This document shows, in pieces, positions 11,793 to 22,481 of a stretch of DNA of 51,788 nt. The notes under the pieces are model-generated. The model was not told the origin of the DNA. It worked only from the letters and a program-made list of their open reading frames with translations, and did not search any database. Where the stretch lies: positions 1 to 51,788 of the forward strand of contig JAYMSP010000437.1 of assembly GCA_036897095.1 (NCBI GenBank), read 5' to 3'. This stretch comes from Plantago elongata (taxonomy: Eukaryota; Streptophyta; Magnoliopsida; Lamiales; Plantaginaceae). The position numbers and the translations under genes were made by a program. The stretch's first letter is position 1. Each line of letters starts with the position of its first letter.

Positions 11793-13219
11793 TCACACAC
11801 CAGTATTCGACCTTGCAGCACTGCATCGTGGCCTCTGGTAATCTCTCACGACGATAGTCAATGTTGGCATCAGCATCGGCATCACGGTTGCCATAATTAC
11901 GAATAACATATATACCTTGCCAATCGGTGTAATTGCATACATACAAGTGTCATATGTCAATGCTAATGCCAACATCGCGACTCTGAGTTCAAACTGCAGG
12001 GGAAGTCCGAGCGTAAGAAAGTTCAACATGTGTAGAGACATGAAGAATCCGATCGGGTTGAAAAGCAGGAACAGACCATATGAGATCGGGTTGTGCGTTC
12101 CCATGACTGCCTTTCCAGCAGTGTGGGCTGGTCCTGAACTGTTCGAAGTAGAAAAGTAGTCGTCCTGCCAAACGCCTCCTGGTGGGCTGAGTATTGGCTG
12201 GAATGTTGCTGCTGTAATCAGTACTGCTATCACCAGCAGGGTATTTCGTACTGTGCGTGGAGTGTCTTTGATCTTGTCATACTTAAAGAAATCCTGTAAT
12301 TTGCTCGATGGTCGTTTGGACAGATGCGTGACCTGTCCTTCTCCAGATTGAATTGGCAATGTAGGACTAGCGACTACATCAGGTGAAGGAAACAAATTCA
12401 TTTCTTCGACTCTGAGACATCCAGCTGCCCTGAGCATTTCTTCTATCTCAACATCGCCACGCTCTAATGCTAATACGTCTAGTGGGGTGTGACCTCTTTT
12501 ATTCAACGAGTTCACTTCTACATATCTGTTACGCACAAAGTTCCCCTCGAGTAAGAGAGAAATGACCTGTTGAGAAAGAAAACGGGTTGATAAGCTAAAG
12601 ATTTACACACTGAACGAAAAGAAAATTGGGCTATTATTAGTCCTTACCTCATATTGCTTCCTGGAATCGCGATGTGTAAGACCGAATTTCCAAGTCTATC
12701 CTTGACATTTAGGATCTGTTCTTTGTTGTGCGAAATGGCATGATCAACCAAGACCTTTAAACGCATCGAACTGGTCCTCTTTTACAGCCAGATGAAGACA
12801 AGTTTCACCTCGAGCAGTCACCTCCGAGAAGGATCCAAGCAGGCCGCAAGCAATTCTTATACCACTTCTGTTCTTCCTCTGGCAACAGCATAGTGAAGTG
12901 GTAATCTTCTCTCCTTTCCTTTGACCAAGCACAGATGGGAGCCTATCTTCAGTAGCTCTTTAACATTTTCTATGACACCATTAGCCGCAGCAATGTGGAG
13001 AGGGCTAAAACCGTCCTGGTTCAATCCTGTGGCGAATTCAGGACTTCAATTCAAGACCTCTTTCATGAAGTCAACGTGACCTCCAAGGCAAGCAACGTGT
13101 AACGGAGTTTCTCCTCCGGCTAAAGCCACAGCCTTCAGCAGTAAAGGATCATCTCTGATCAGATTATGCAGTTTAGGAATGTCTCCTTTCTGTCCAACAT
13201 CAATCAGCTTGCTGTCCAT
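11793..13219 (-). pseudogene. BDA1-like ankyrin/PGG gene, broken first exon
   Basis: Same two-exon design as the intact paralogue at 16214-17675. Exon 1 (13219-12648) starts MDSKLIDVGQKGDIPKL and shows ankyrin repeats (GGETPLHVACLGGHVDFMKEVL). It carries an in-frame TGA after KEVLN, a TAA in EVV*ELL, a one-base loss near CLDPS, a one-base gain near AFKG and a two-base shift just before the donor. Exon 2 (12566-11793) is fully open and keeps the PGG domain: KYDKIKDTPRTVRNTLLVIA, then SPPGGVWQDD and four hydrophobic helices. The gene cannot make a full product, but a truncated membrane protein from an internal ATG (12536) is conceivable. Disruptions are judged against the neighbouring copy; sequencing error is possible but unlikely for five lesions. 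Confidence 0.88.
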
Positions 13220-14126
13220 ATTGACAAAAGGTTGTGATCTTGATGAATTTTAAGACTTTTTCTTTGCATATTATGAGAAACTACAGAGGACTTGGTCAAG
13301 TCAACTCAATCATAGAGGTTGTCTAATGGTTACAATCAAGCCTGACTTCAGGCCTTCTGTGTTCTCACTTGTCTGACTATTGTCAACATCAGCAACAGTG
13401 GTAACTTAGGAGCATAATGAAGGGAAGTTGACACATGTGAAACCGGACGCTGCGTTTCACTTGCAGTCCATGATTTATGACGATTGCGAAGCAGGGTGTA
13501 AATTGGATGGTGCACAGTTTGAAGCAATGCTGAACACATGTTGAACATTCACAACAGTAAGAGGCAAACTGGGGGATCTGGATTTGATTCGATGACAATC
13601 AGCAGTCTCCTATCCGTCTACTGATGTTAAATGGTAAGCGAAACAGACTCTAGTCTTCAGTTGCATATGCATTACACCATTCGAACTTTTCAACACATCT
13701 ATACAAAGGGTATACCAGTATTTCGTTGCCTCTTTATGTGGTCATGACCTGAAAATTCTACGTAAAAACGATCCAGAACCACATAGTTACAATTACGAAA
13801 ACCCTTAAACAAAAACCCAAAATCCAGAGCATTTCATCAGTTAATACAAGTTTTAGTATTTCATATTCGAAGTTGCAGAGTTGATCAGTTATACAAAAAA
13901 TACAATTCAATCCCGAAAATCCTAAACAAACCTTATATTATCATAGTACAACAACATCACAAACGTACTAGATGAACACTACAAAATTACAACTACATCA
14001 ACCTTTACCCTAAACTTAAAACCTAAACAACATTATTACAACTAATAAAGATCCCTAAACAATCAACTAAACCTAGTAAGTACATACTATATATATCTAG
14101 TAGAGTTAACACTATGTTCATTCACT
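13220..14126. other. Spacer between the BDA1-like pseudogene and the H3 gene
   Basis: Upstream flank of the pseudogene and 3' flank of the histone gene. Short overlapping minus ORFs at 13348-13598 have no recognisable domain. I see no gene. Confidence 0.5.
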
Positions 14127-14767
14127 TCAAGCACGTTCACCACGGATACGCCTAGCCAACTGAATATCCTTAGGCATAATAGTGACTCGCTTGGCATGAA
14201 TCGCACAAAGATTCGTGTCCTCGAAAAGCCCCACAAGGTACGCTTCAGCAGCTTCCTGGAGGGCAAGCACAGCATGGCTCTGGAACCTCAAATCCGTCAT
14301 GAAATCTTGTGCAACTTCGCGAACCAAACGCTGGAAAGGCAGCTTGCGAATCAACAAGTCTGTACTCTTCTGGTACTTGCGGATTTCGCGAAGAGCAACT
14401 GTTCCTGGCCTGTAACGATGAGGCCTCTTTAACATACCTGGGATATTTTTCTCTGAACCGCGGGCCTAGTTATAAAAAAATTCATCGTATATCCAAAATT
14501 CAATAATTTATAACAATGAAGAAATGAAAATTGACTTCGAAACAACTACACGATGGTAAATTGGTAATAATGCAGGAGTAGTTATCCACTTGTATCATTA
14601 GACGATCGTGTGGAAAAACTGCTCTGGCATTATCATCATCGATAACAAATAAACTTAAAACTACGATTGAGAAATGTTGATTAAGTTCTTACCGCTTTGG
14701 TGGCGAGAGTCGCCCTCGGCGCCTTTCCACCGGTAGATTTACGAGCGGTTTGCTTTGTACGAGCCAT
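14127..14767 (-). CDS. Histone H3 variant (H3.3-type core, altered tail)
   Basis: Two exons, 14767-14693 and 14465-14127, split by a 227-bp intron after the K23 region. The product is 136 residues plus Met, one longer than canonical H3. The first 17 tail residues are canonical ([17 protein letters not shown]), so K4, K9 and K14 are kept. After that K18-Q19 become A-T, and the stretch normally holding K27 to K36 reads [22 protein letters not shown]27 is Gly, K36 is Leu, with one inserted residue. K79 is Met ([10 protein letters not shown]). The core is otherwise near-identical to plant H3.3 (Y41, H87, L90 type), so this is neither CENH3 nor a decayed copy. Intron, no stops and a TATA box support expression. 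Arabidopsis male-gamete H3.10 also has a diverged K27 region, so a specialised (possibly germline) H3 is the best reading. Confidence 0.93.
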
Positions 14768-14840
14768 TGAAATGGATTGCTGCTAGAGATTAAGTAATTA
14801 CCGAAATGTGATTAAAGAAGATGGATGTTAATAAATTGTG

Positions 14841-14850
14841 ATATTTATAG
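14841..14850 (-). promoter_or_regulatory. TATA box of the H3 variant gene
   Basis: On the minus strand the sequence is CTATAAATAT, 74-83 bp upstream of the ATG at 14767. Spacing and sequence fit a plant TATA box with a short leader. Confidence 0.65.
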
Positions 14851-15735
14851 GCAATTTGATGTAAATTGGCAGTTTTCTAAGCGTACATGGGTGAGTAAGT
14901 TTGCTACATTTTAAGCTGTAACTGCCGGTAACTGCTGCAAGTAGTTCTTTTTATCTTTTTTGGATTAAGCGGGAATTAGCAGAATTTGGAAAAAAAAAAT
15001 GACCTTCTTATCCGTGATATGCGGTACCACGTATAATTCTTATTTTTTGTTATTATTATTTTTTCTCTTTTTTTAAATTATTTAAGGTTTTCTTTTAAAA
15101 TCCCTTTTATTTTCATTTTTATCATTTATAATTTTCATTTCAGATTCAATTTAATTATGAGACATGATGAGTTGGCGGTCTAATTCTTTTTAATTCATCA
15201 TTGACCAATATAATTGGTTGCCACGTCAGTGGTCAAAGTTAAATTTGGACGAAAAGTCCTTCGTATGCCAAATTTTTGAATCAATCGAAACAAACGTTGC
15301 GATGCGTACACTATATCCCCAAACTTTAGGATGATTCGCGCCATTTTTTCAGATAATCTATGTCAAACATATAGAGGGAAATTGCACACAATTTTCATTT
15401 TAAGGTGTTTCAATAAATAATAAATAATGATATACTCGTATAACATGATTATCTACAATTATAGTAACACTTCGGGGTTTTTTCTTTTTCCTTACAAACA
15501 TCAGAAAATGACCTAATTTTCATGTCCAAAATTTAATAGTATTTTATTTGTTCATGAATGGTGGGAGTACATGAATTGGGTCTGAGGTCCGAGCTATATT
15601 CTTTTCCTAAAAGATATAACACAAGTTAAAGCAATTAGGTCCGGAGTCCGAGTCAATGGTCCGAAGACGAGAAGACCAAACCCATTTACAATTCACTTTA
15701 ATGTACATGACCGTCTCGTACGTGCCAAAATTATA

Positions 15736-15953
15736 CTTCCTCCGTTCCGGTTCAAATGTACTGCGGGACCGGACACAAATTTTAAGAAAAAAATGATAAA
15801 GTAAAAAAGAAGTTAATTAATTATGAATGTGATTGGATAAAATAGAAGAAATAGTGAATAAAGTATGAAAAATAATGTATAAAGTATGAGAGATATTTTC
15901 TATTTGAGGAAACAGGACATTCAAATCGAAACGATTCGAAATGAAAAGGGAGT
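15736..15953. mobile_element. MITE-like element (CTCCCTCCGT-type terminus)
   Basis: Begins CTTCCTCCGTTCCGGTTCAA and ends with a degenerate complement (TCGAAATGAAAAGGGAGTT). The interior is the A-rich body common to plant MITEs with this terminus (repeated AATAAAGTATG). Ends are poorly matched, so boundaries are approximate. Confidence 0.45.
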
Positions 15954-16213
15954 TATTCAAACTGAAACTTAAGGAATATTATACTATTGTAACAATTCAA
16001 CTACGCACTTTAGGCTACTTGAAGGTGCGTTATTATTCCTATGCCTTTCTCTATCAGGATGAAGACTTGTCCTTTTGGACTGAAAATTTACATTCAACAA
16101 AGGCACACGAAACACTCACACACTCAGTTTTCAAAACTACAAAAGTCTTATCTATGTAGATATTACATTCTAAAGTTGTAACAGCTAAGAGTGAAACATA
16201 AACTCATACATTC

Positions 16214-17675
16214 TCAAGCACAGTCCATCGTCCTCGATCCAGCACACCGCCATGGTTTCCGGTAATCCCTTACCACACGCGTTAGTATCGGCATACTGAT
16301 CGGCATCACAACAGACAAAGTTGTAAATATCCAAGATATGCCAGCAGGTGTGATTGCGATCATACATGTATCATATGTTGCTATTAACGCGAAGAGAGAG
16401 ACCCTGAGTTCGAACTGCAGAGGAAGCCCAAGGGTGAGAAAATTCATCATGTGCAACGACATGTAGAATCCCACCGAGTTGAAAACCAAAAAAAAGCCGA
16501 AAGATACTGGTCTGTTAGTCGCCAAGACTGACTGTCCAGCTACATGAGGCGGTGGAGAACTTGACGATGAATTGTATGTTGTTGCATTGTTCCTGCTAGG
16601 CCAGAGGTCGTCTTGCCAAACACCACCTGGTGGGCTAAGGACAGGTTGGTATGTGGCTGTGACAATGAGTACGGCTATCACGAGCAATGTGTTGCGAACT
16701 TTGGTTGGGGAATCTTTGATCTTGTCATACTTGAAGAAGTTCTGCAATCTCTTAGACGGCCTTTTGGAGTTTTGTTCTCGTCCTGATTGATTCTCCGAAT
16801 GGTAATGAGAATCTGCTTCATACAATCTTGTATCACCGGTTAACTTCATGAGCATTTCCTCTATTTCGCAATCACCACCTACTGATGCTAACACATCTAG
16901 CGGTTTAAGACCCCTTGTGTTCGACGAATTCACCTCCAATTTTCCTTTAAGAGCGAATTTCTCATCAAGTAACTGACACATAATCTGTTCAGAAAGTTTT
17001 GATTTGTGATGAAGCTGATTGTACTAAAAGAATTTCACCAATCACCAAATCAAAAAACACTAAAAAAAAAAACAGAATCTCAAGTGATTAATTAGGACTC
17101 ACCTCATATTGTTTCTTGTACGCCACGACGTGCAAGATAGAATTTCCTCGTTGATCCGTATTATTCAAGATCTGCTCTTTCTTGTGCAGAATCGCAAAGT
17201 CAACTAAGATCTTAAACGCTTCAACCTGATTGTTTTCCACAGCCAAATGAAAACAACTTTCTCCCCGGGCTGTCACTTCCGCAATTGAATCTAAACAGAC
17301 CGAAAGCAATTCATGAATGACTTGTATCCTGCCTTTGGCAACTGCATAGTGAAGAGGAATTCTTTTCTCTTTCCCTTTGACCAAACAAAGATGAGAACCT
17401 AGTCTTAGCAGCTCTTTCACGGTCTGTATGTCACCATTAGATGAGGCAATATGGAGAGGGGTAAATCCTTCCTGGTTTAGTTCTGTGGCGTATTCCGGAC
17501 TCAGATTCAAGACATCTTTCACAAAGTTAACATGTCCACCAATGCAAGCTATGTGTAAAGGAGTCTCGCCTCCTGATAACGCCATGGTCCTCAGCAAAAG
17601 AGGATCATCCTTGATCAGGTTACGCAGCTCGTCAATATCGCCTTTCTGTGCAGCCTGAGTGAACCTCCTGTGCAT
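16214..17675 (-). CDS. BDA1-like ankyrin-repeat/PGG-domain membrane protein
   Basis: Two exons, 17675-17103 and 16984-16214, join in phase to 447 residues, the normal size for this family. Residues 1-191 carry about five ankyrin repeats, e.g. SGGETPLHIACIGGHVNFVK (34-53), EGFTPLHIASSNGDIQTVKE (69-88) and ARGESCFHLAVENNQVEAFK (136-155). A linker rich in Ser/Arg/Lys leads to the PGG domain (from about 276: KYDKIKDSPTKVRNTLLVIA, with SPPGG near 308-312) and four hydrophobic segments to the C-terminus. BDA1 in Arabidopsis is a membrane ankyrin protein acting with the receptor-like protein SNC2 in immunity; a similar role is inferred from family only. This is the sole intact copy in a three-copy minus-strand array. 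Neighbours at 11793 and 18117 are broken. It could instead be one of the non-immune ankyrin/PGG paralogues. Confidence 0.93.
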
Positions 17676-18116
17676 TGTTGAATTCGTCGTAAGTTGGATT
17701 CTTTTTCATGTGACATATGAGTGACTGCAGAGAGATATAAGTCTGAGCAAATGTAGATAAAAGTATGCATGAATTGATGCTTTTTAAACAAGTTAGACCA
17801 AGTAATCTGGTTGAATAAGATGACACTTTTGTTCTTATTTTATAGCACAGGTGTAAATCGGGATATTATTAAGCAATCTGAGTCAATAAGTACATTTCTT
17901 GCTGAGAATTAAGAAAACAAACAATGACAAACTTTCAACTTGTGATGAAAGCAAATTTCTTAAACTGGGAAATAGTCAAGTACCAACAAACGCCACAACC
18001 TGTTAACCTGTCCAAAACTCTCAACTTAGAATATGAAACAGAACATTTAAAAGAATTTACCAGATCGAACATGATAGAAACTACCAAAGTAGAACGACAA
18101 GCTATTAAGACAAACT
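17676..18116. other. Upstream region of the intact BDA1-like gene
   Basis: Promoter and leader are expected here. There is no recognisable coding sequence. Several TGAC/GTCA cores (W-box-like) occur but are too short to be convincing. Confidence 0.4.
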
Positions 18117-18436
18117 AACTATGTTTTTTGTGTAGGTCGCGAGGTGGAAGATAGAGTTTTCCACATTCGTTTTTCTCATAGAGGAACTTCTCTTTGGTAT
18201 GCAAATGACATTGTCTACCAAGACATGAACGCTTCAAATTCCCTTTCGAGCTGTCAATTTCTTGATGAGATCCAAACAGGCCATAAGCGATTTCTGACTC
18301 ATTTATATTCATTCTTTGGCAGCAACATGGCAAAGTGGGATTCCCTCTCTTTTCCTTTCACCAAGCAATACAGGAACTTATCTGTAGTACCTCTTTCAGT
18401 CTTTACACCACCATTAATCAATGCAACGAGCAAGGG
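18117..18436 (-). pseudogene. Relic of a third BDA1-like copy
   Basis: Reading on the minus strand, successive pieces match the middle and end of exon 1 of the intact paralogue: the CLVKGKE...LHYAVA region (CTTGGTGAAAGGAAAAGAGA), the GLFGSHQEIDSSK piece matching SIAEVTARG, an internal deletion joining to GAAGCGTTCATGTCTTGGTA (EAFKILVD), and the terminal NSILHVVAYKKQY region. Every frame is interrupted. No matching second exon is visible nearby. Confidence 0.78.
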
Positions 18437-19745
18437 TAACACTGAACAGGATACAGAGTAGTTACATATATCAGTTCTTTGCATAAATAGCAATAACAAG
18501 GAAAAGGAGAGAAATCACAATCGCAGGAAGTTCACAATCAACTAGATTAAATCCTTTTGAGACTGCGGTTCAAACTAGATTCTAGATTCGCGGTAGAATA
18601 GACATTTTCTACAGTGACCATTTATCTTATATCAATTACCTTAAACTCTCCACCTGCATACAGTATGCATTAAACTATGTATACACAAAAATGATTTAAT
18701 ATCTTCACCTATTACCTGAAATTTTGATATGTCGCTGATGCACCATTCGGAAGAACAATCATGCCTCAGTCAAATATACACCTCCAAAAACCACTTCCTA
18801 GCAGTCAAAATGAAAGAAAATAGTGTTCGCAAAGAACTTCAAGACATATGTCAGCCAATTATGGAGAACAGAGAGTAGTTGACCATTGAAGAAATTCATT
18901 GACACTACCGGGTTCTGCCATGTAGGATCACCGTACACTGTTTGAGGAGAACTGACGGAGAAATAGTTGCTGAATTCACAAAGATACATGTACATATGTT
19001 CTTCAACAGATGCTGATTTAGCGGAGATATCCTTATTGACAATTTGCATGCTTAATTATTGTAAACGCCAACAATACTTTGAAAGGACGTAAATACTGGA
19101 GACTCATTCGAATTAGAGTTTTATATGTAGTGATACTAGGATCAACAAGTAAGAAGTTTACAATGATACATCTAAGATGATTGCCTTCATTACATAGAAA
19201 CCAATTAGATATATTGCTACAAAGATGTTACATAAGTATAAGATAATATAACTATCTATATCATTCATCATAGTGTAAGTCATTGCATCTCATTGAAAAT
19301 CTTCCAACCATCAGCACAATATTATACCTTGAGGTGTAATCCAAGATGGGGTTCAAACTTCATCACCTTTTTCACAATATCCAATCATCAAACTGATATA
19401 TAACAATTGTAGTAGCGAGACATAATCACCCACATAGCCAAGCGTTTTTTCACATTTTCTTACTTGCAACCGCGAGCGTATCATTCACATTTCCTTCCTT
19501 GCCGTATTATTTCAATCCTTACTTGCAATCTTCTTTCAACTTCCATTCCTTGCAAAGTATCTTCATATTTCCTTCCTGGACGTTCAATCCTTACTCACAA
19601 TCTTCTTTCACATTTCATTACTTGCAAAGTGCAATTTATTTCAGATTTCCTCTCTTGCAATACTAGGATCCGATGATTACTTCCGGATAACTTACTATCT
19701 TGCAAGATGTATAACTGCAAATCTTATTTTTATTTCAGCTCGTAT
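18437..19745. other. Spacer with a degenerate repeat
   Basis: A minus ORF at 18798-19049 (83 codons) is unrecognised and not supported. At 19489-19636 a pyrimidine-rich stretch repeats about every 77 bp (TTCCTTCCTTG ... TTCAATCCTTACTTGCAATC ... CTTGCAAAGT), twice and imperfectly. No gene seen. Confidence 0.5.
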
Positions 19746-20535
19746 CACTACAAAAAAATAGCATTTTAGTAACGGAATTTCTAACGGAAATTTAGGTTTC
19801 TAACATGCAAAACATCGTGAGAAACAAGTCGTGAGAAACTATTTCTAACAGAATTTAGAATTCCCTTAGAAAATACAGTTCCGGTTCAAACCGGAACCGG
19901 ACAGAATTTCTAACGGGATAAACATATTCCGTTAGAACAATTTCTAACAGAATAAACAGATTCCGTTAGAACATATTCTAATGGAATCTGCATAAGTTTC
20001 TAACGGAATGTACTTATTCCGCTAGAAAATGTTCTAACGAAATCTGTTTATTCCGTTAGAAAAGTTTCTAACAGAATATGCAGATTCCGTTAGATTAGAA
20101 TATGTGTATTTAAAAAAAAAAATTATACTGAAGTTTAAAAGCACACAATTTTAATGGCACAAATATAACTAATTTATATATATGATATAAAGTTTTCCGT
20201 ACATCAAATAAAACCTACGAACTAAAGGTGGTGGGTTATCCGTACATCAAATAAAACCTACGAACTAGAGGGTGGTGGGGTGGAGTGTACGTGGTCATAA
20301 ATTGTCGGAACTACTCCAACATCTTCGCCTGCTCATGTAGCTGCTCTCGCATCTGTCTCGACTCCTTCGCAGCAATCTCGACTCCTCCATCTACGCCTCG
20401 TACGCCATCCTCGCCTCCTGTATCCTCTGCTCCTCTATCCTCTACTCCAACTTGCTTATACGAATTGTCGGCCTGCGAACCGCCACTGCTCGTAGGAGTA
20501 GAGGGAAGGGTCATGGCCAGATTTCCAAGTCCCAA
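19746..20535. mobile_element. CACTA (En/Spm) transposon terminus with subterminal repeats
   Basis: Starts with CACTACAAAAAAATAGCATT, the classic CACTA terminal repeat, preceded by TAT (possible 3-bp target site). From about 19786 to 20098 the 12-mer TTCTAACGGAAT and its complement ATTCCGTTAGAA recur many times in alternating orientation, as expected for transposase-binding subterminal arrays. On the minus strand, 20535-20311 stays open and ends in a charged helix (REQLHEQAKMLE), resembling the coiled-coil tail of the plant Ptta/En/Spm second protein. No matching ...GTAGTG end with CCGTTAG repeats is found to the right, so the copy looks one-ended or truncated. Confidence 0.8.
20197..20282. 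repeat. 43-bp tandem repeat, two copies
   Basis: CCGTACATCAAATAAAACCT and the following ACGAACTA...GGTGGTGGG occur at 20197 and 20240, within the CACTA-derived region. Confidence 0.85.
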
Positions 20536-21000
20536 TGCTCTCTTTTTATTATTAACTGGATTAACCTATAAAAAGAGAGCATTCTTTTCATCAGACGAAG
20601 ACCTACTTGCTCCTACTGCAACCTATGCCTCTCCTCATATTCCTCCTTCGATCGTTAGCACCTTACGATAGTCGCCAGGTAGTCCGCCTGCGAACCCGAT
20701 TCATGCGTAGATTGTGTCCTCTCCTCCAACTGGCTGATACGAATCGTCGGCCTCTACGAACCGCCACTGCTCGTAGGAGTAGAGGGAAGGGTCATGGCCA
20801 GATTTCCAAGTTTCAATGCTCTCTTTTTGTTGTTAACTGGATTAACCAGCAAAAAGAGAGTATTCTTTTCATCAGACGAGGACCCTACTTGCTCCTGCTG
20901 CAACTTACGTCTCTCCTCACCTTACTCTTTCGATCGTAAGCACCTTACGATAGTCGCCAGATAGTCTGGCTGCGAACCCGATTCACGCGTAGATGGTGGA
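20445..21000. repeat. 281-bp tandem duplication
   Basis: Copy A starts near 20445 and copy B near 20726. The anchor CCGCCACTGCTCGTAGGAGT is at 20480 and again at 20761, an offset of 281 bp. Both copies hold TCATGGCCAGATTTCCAAGT, a short AAAAAGAGAG hairpin arm and the closing motif AGCACCTTACGATAGTCGCC (20658 and 20939). It probably belongs to the CACTA derivative or a host fragment carried in it. The block is GC-richer than its surroundings. Confidence 0.8.
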
Positions 21001-21453
21001 GTCTCAGGGAGATGCTGAGAGGATGATCCAAGGGGTGTAGGTTGTAAAGAAACGGAGCATCGGTGAGATTACGAGAAAGTAGGTGGGATCTCTGAGGATG
21101 AATGATGGTGCTGTGAACGGCCTCTCCCACATCTCGAGAAGTATGCATTCCCTCCCTAACCATCTGCAAACATACTACTTTCATTCCTAAAATAGGAATG
21201 ATTTCTTTACATAGGGCTTCTCCAACACCCAATTCGAAATCATAAAGAATAAAAGCACTAAGCCTATGTCCTGATTTGCACAACCCATAAATCACAATAC
21301 CCAATCAACAAAATCGAGATCAGAATGAATCGAAACACTCCACTGACGCATTTCGTCGAACAGTAGCAAGGCAACGGAAAAAACAGAGTAATATTTCATT
21401 TTCACACCCAAACGCATATCTCGAAACACGAAACAAGAAGATAGCTCACTCAC

Positions 21454-21597
21454 CTTGTTTACTCGTGTGAAGATGGCTCTGATTAAAATCGGCTGATATG
21501 ATATGAGCCCTTTCAGGTTTTGGCTTAGCTCATGAATATCCACATCTAAAGGCATAGAGTATGCGGCTAGGTTATGATGAGGTGTGGAAAATTGCAT
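21454..21597 (-). CDS. Candidate orphan first exon
   Basis: From ATG at 21597 a frame of 48 codons runs to a textbook donor (AACAAG/GTGAGT). The peptide is protein-like (MPLDVDIHELSQNLKGLISY, then QPILIRAIFTRVNK) but I do not recognise it. A second minus open frame (21304 down to about 20945, LGVGEALCKEIIPILGMK...) follows but does not join convincingly in phase. It may be a gene fragment carried by, or stranded next to, the CACTA derivative. Confidence 0.3.
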
Positions 21598-22374
21598 CCT
21601 TTTAGCCTTTAAGTTTCAATAGTTGTAATTGTTTATTGCCGGACTCGGACTTCTTAACAAATCGAGTTAATCTTATGTAAGCTCGATTTCAAGTCACCAT
21701 GATTATTGATTAAGCTCAAGCTTATTTCACTTAAAATCAAGCTCGAACATCGAAATATAACGAACATGATCGAGTCTAATCTAGTATCATGACCCGAGTA
21801 GTAAGCTCGATAACACAAGGGTAACGAGTTAAACTATAACACCTTTTCCAACGAGGTGGGCACTCGATTGTATGTGTCTACTTGTGAGAGGTAAGAAGTG
21901 GAATTTTAATTGTTCATCTTTTCTTTGTTCTTGACGAATTCAAAACATATCAAGATGTACTTGTAGATTTTAATGTGATCAAGCAATTCATGAAAAAAGA
22001 GTTGATACAAGAATAAAAACATGATTTTTTTCTGATTCGTTTAAATTAATTATACATCATCGTATCCACGATGAAATAACAATAAAATGTAATTTGTTAT
22101 ACATCTTGCAAGCCTTTATTATACTCCAAAACTAACAAAGATACCAGTTTCATACACAGTCCTTGTACACCATTGCAACTTCATGGAATCTCTCACCACA
22201 ATCGTAACATTTGACATCAAGATGGAGATAAGCAACACATTTATGTTAATTGTTCCCATATGTAAGTGCGATCATACATGTATTATATGTAAAAGTAAGT
22301 GCAATAAGAACAACTATCGATTAAAATTTACTCCAATGAAAATTCTTTTTTATTCATCAATTATAAAGTAAAGG
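21598..22374. other. Spacer
   Basis: AT-rich. 21650-21840 carries repeated CTCGA/AGCTCGA words (AAGCTCGATTTCAAG, CAAGCTCGAACATCG), like a decayed transposon. No gene seen. Confidence 0.4.
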
Positions 22375-22481
22375 TTAGATATGTCGAATTGGCTTTATCT
22401 CAAGCCCATCAATAGCCAGGGGCCTCTCAAGCCCAATACCAAATGCATGGTACATAGAATCATAGAAGGACCAATAACAAC
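22375..22481 (-). CDS. Candidate orphan terminal exon
   Basis: After an acceptor GTGTAG the minus strand reads CYWSFYDSMYHAFGIGLERP, then LAIDGLEIKPIRHI and stop TAA (22375-22377). Aromatic- and Gly-rich composition with no stops is strongly protein-like, yet no upstream exon is evident in 22490-24000. It is either the last exon of a gene with distant exons or a gene fragment. Family not recognised. Confidence 0.35.

Larger units (their letters stand above)
14768..16213. other. H3 upstream region and spacer
   Basis: Contains the H3 TATA box, an ACGTCA hexamer (in CCACGTCA, near 15221) of the type found in plant histone promoters although about 450 bp away, a poly-T/AT-rich stretch near 15040-15140 and a MITE-like element at 15736-15953. 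No gene recognised. Confidence 0.5.

Noticed and set aside
13348-13598. Overlapping minus ORFs between the ankyrin pseudogene and the H3 gene
   Set aside because: Cys-rich by chance, in two frames over the same DNA, with no homology recognised.
14196-14506. Three plus-strand ORFs over the histone locus
   Set aside because: They are antisense shadows of the H3 coding exon.
18798-19049. Minus ORF of 83 codons (MQIVNKDISAK...)
   Set aside because: No splice partner, no recognisable domain, and a Phe-rich end that looks like chance translation.
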